Of a stretch of 7,318 nucleotides of DNA, positions 5,851 through 7,318 are shown in pieces (the first letter of the stretch is position 1; each line of letters starts with the position of its first letter). Both the position numbers and the translations under genes were made by a program. The DNA comes from Verrucomicrobiales bacterium (GTDB lineage: Bacteria > Verrucomicrobiota > Verrucomicrobiia > Limisphaerales > UBA1096): the NCBI GenBank assembly GCA_028817635.1, contig JAPPPH010000297.1, positions 1 to 7,318 of the forward strand, read 5' to 3'. The notes beneath the pieces were generated by a model. The model saw only the letters and a program-made list of their open reading frames with translations, searched no databases and was not told the DNA's origin.

Positions 5851-7203
5851 ATGAGCCGTATTGTATCCAAGTCGTGGCAGCTTGATCGCCGTTCCTTTTT
5901 GCGTGGCACAGGAGTGGCGCTGGCATTGCCGGCACTCGACGTCATGGCCAAGGCCGCCCCGGTGGCAGAGCCCCGTCGTCTCGCCGCAATTTACTTCCCT
6001 TTTGGCGTGTCCATTCAGGGGGAGAAAAGTGAGAAGGCCGAGTGGGGCTGGTTCCCCAAGGGTGAAGGAAGCGATTACACCTTCAACAAGAGTCTCCAGC
6101 CACTAGAGGCGCATCGGAAAAACGTGACCGTCCTCGGTGGGCTGTCTCACCCTGAGGTGCGCAAGATCGGTGGGCACGACAGCGGCGACACATTTTTGAC
6201 CGGCTGCGATCTGCTGAGCCGCGACCTGCACAACACGCAGTCGATGGATCAGGTTGCCGCGGAACACTTCGCTGGCCAGACCCGGTTTGACTCGCTTGTG
6301 ATGTCGACCGACGGCGGTGTGGGCGAGCCCACCCGTTCCAGCACACTATCCTACAACCGGCACGGCCGGCCGATCCCCGCGCTCAATCAGCCGCAGCAAA
6401 TTTTCGATCGATTTTTTGGAGCGGGCGATCCCGACACCCGTCGCCACCGCCGTCGCTTAAAAAGCAGCGGCAGCCTGCTTGATCTCGTTATGGAGGACGC
6501 CGGCAAACTCCGCCGCCGCCTTGGCAAATTTGACCAGCAAAAAATTGACGAATACCTCGACTCCGTTCGGCAGGTTGAAAAACGCGTGGCCCGAGCCCAG
6601 CAATGGATCGACATCCCCAAGCCGGGCCTGACCGATGCCGACCGCGAACGGCTTCAACTCGATGCTGACTCAAAGGTGCCGACCGAGTATGTGGCCACCA
6701 TGTACGAGTTGATGCACCTTGCGTTCATGACCGACTCCACCCGGGTGGCCACCTACCAGATTGCCAGCATGGGAGACGCCACCACATTGGGCGGCAAATT
6801 TCCGCAACTGCTCGGCATCGGCAAACATCTTCACGGCTTGGCTCATGATTGGAATAAGGCTGAAGGTGCAGAAGCTCTGGGCAAGTGGGATCGATTTCTC
6901 GCGGAGCAGTTCGCGACCTTCCTTGATCGCATGCACAACACGCCGGCCGGCCCGGATAGCGACGCGACATTGCTCGACCAGACCACCATCATCTACGGTT
7001 GCAGCAACAGCACCACGCACACGAACAAGAATTATCCGCTCGTGCTTGCCGGCGGACGAGGCCTTGGCTTCAAGCATGGACGGTACCTCAAGTACGGCGA
7101 GGACACGCCGTTCGCCAACGTGTTCGCCACCATGCTCAAACAAACCGGGGTCACCAACCGCTTCGCCGACAGCACCGGACACCTCCCCGAACTGTTGGCC
7201 TAA
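5851..7203 (+). CDS. Tat-exported DUF1552 protein
   Basis: The 450-residue product begins with a twin-arginine signal: D12-R13-R14-S15-F16-L17-R18, a hydrophobic GTGVALALPAL, then a likely cleavage around AKA. The rest matches DUF1552, with AAIYFPFGV, VLGGLSHPE, GHDSGDTFLTG, a basic-rich helix (EDAGKLRRRLGKFDQQKIDEYLDSVRQVEKRV), MYELMHLAFMTDSTRVATYQ and a C-terminal IIYGCSNSTTHTNKNYPLVLAGG. Its length is normal for the family and it appears complete. It starts 8 bp after the PSD stop, so the two are probably co-transcribed. PSD/DUF1552 pairing is the usual arrangement in Planctomycetota and Verrucomicrobiota. Tat export implies folding, and perhaps cofactor loading, before secretion. The catalytic role is unknown. 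It has no exact CTTGGCCAAG copy, unlike the neighbouring PSD and DUF1549 genes. Confidence 0.94.
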   Translation: MSRIVSKSWQLDRRSFLRGTGVALALPALDVMAKAAPVAEPRRLAAIYFPFGVSIQGEKSEKAEWGWFPKGEGSDYTFNKSLQPLEAHRKNVTVLGGLSHPEVRKIGGHDSGDTFLTGCDLLSRDLHNTQSMDQVAAEHFAGQTRFDSLVMSTDGGVGEPTRSSTLSYNRHGRPIPALNQPQQIFDRFFGAGDPDTRRHRRRLKSSGSLLDLVMEDAGKLRRRLGKFDQQKIDEYLDSVRQVEKRVARAQQWIDIPKPGLTDADRERLQLDADSKVPTEYVATMYELMHLAFMTDSTRVATYQIASMGDATTLGGKFPQLLGIGKHLHGLAHDWNKAEGAEALGKWDRFLAEQFATFLDRMHNTPAGPDSDATLLDQTTIIYGCSNSTTHTNKNYPLVLAGGRGLGFKHGRYLKYGEDTPFANVFATMLKQTGVTNRFADSTGHLPELLA

Positions 7204-7207
7204 CCTG

Positions 7208-7221
7208 CGCTTGGCCAAGCG
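7208..7221. repeat. Iterated 14-bp palindrome after the DUF1552 stop codon
   Basis: A full CGCTTGGCCAAGCG begins 4 bp after the stop codon, in non-coding DNA and without the 121-bp repeat. It could form a 5-6 bp stem or bind a dimeric protein. It is too short, and lacks a T-run, to be called a terminator. Confidence 0.88.
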
Positions 7222-7266
7222 GGTGGGAGTGATATCAAACACCGAAATTTAATCGTGACGAGGTAG

Positions 7267-7288
7267 GGACGGCTGTCCCCAGCCGTCC
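7267..7288 (+). repeat. Intergenic GC-rich hairpin (GGACGGCTG / CAGCCGTCC)
   Basis: The perfect 9-bp arms at 7267-7275 and 7280-7288 enclose a 4-bp loop, TCCC. From memory, strings like GGGACGGCTGTCCCCAGCCGTCC are a common dispersed intergenic repeat in verrucomicrobial genomes. It lies 63 bp after the DUF1552 gene and could slow or end transcription, but no T-run follows. Confidence 0.6.
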
Positions 7289-7318
7289 TCGGGAGGGCAT
7301 TCGGGTTCGGTTGTTCAA

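Noticed and set aside
7204..7318. Rho-independent terminator for the PSD/DUF1552 pair
   Set aside because: Two hairpin-capable palindromes are present, but neither is followed by a T-run.

Overview
The window looks like a chromosomal piece of a PVC-superphylum bacterium (Verrucomicrobiota or Planctomycetota; I cannot separate the two by eye, though the repeats make me lean verrucomicrobial). The main evidence is three genes from the large 'planctomycete cytochrome / PSD' families, which are greatly expanded in that group: a c-type-heme DUF1549/DUF1553 protein, a multi-domain DUF1587/1595/1592/1588/1585 protein with two CxxCH motifs, and a Tat-exported DUF1552 protein. Most genes are roughly 60% GC and have no clear Shine-Dalgarno sequence, which is common in this group.

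Layout. Positions 1-1883 (minus strand) hold the DUF1549/DUF1553 gene, complete at its start but cut by the left window edge. A 109-bp divergent gap follows. Then come four plus-strand genes: a PanB-like protein (1993-2799), a small AT-rich GxxExxY-family PD-(D/E)XK nuclease-fold gene (2961-3338), the large PSD protein (3368-5842) and the DUF1552 protein (5851-7203). The last two are 8 bp apart and form the usual exported pair. The end of the window holds an iterated palindrome and a separate small hairpin.

The most interesting part is 2798-3460. The GxxExxY gene (about 43% GC by hand count over 3001-3300) lies between two direct repeats of exactly 121 bp that differ at only 6 positions. Each repeat is a long imperfect hairpin (28-bp arms built from three 9-bp steps, 43-bp loop) ending in the 14-bp perfect palindrome CGCTTGGCCAAGCG. 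The arrangement resembles REP elements with their RAYT transposase and suggests a nuclease-associated repeat cassette. The second repeat also reads straight into the PSD gene and appears to supply its start codon and signal peptide.

A second layer is the palindrome itself. Its core CTTGGCCAAG occurs nine times in 7.3 kb (about 0.01 expected by a simple composition estimate). It lies in coding and non-coding DNA and is read in three different codon frames (LAK, LGQ, AWP), so the selection or spread must act on DNA. This is reminiscent of the cyanobacterial HIP1 iterated palindrome.
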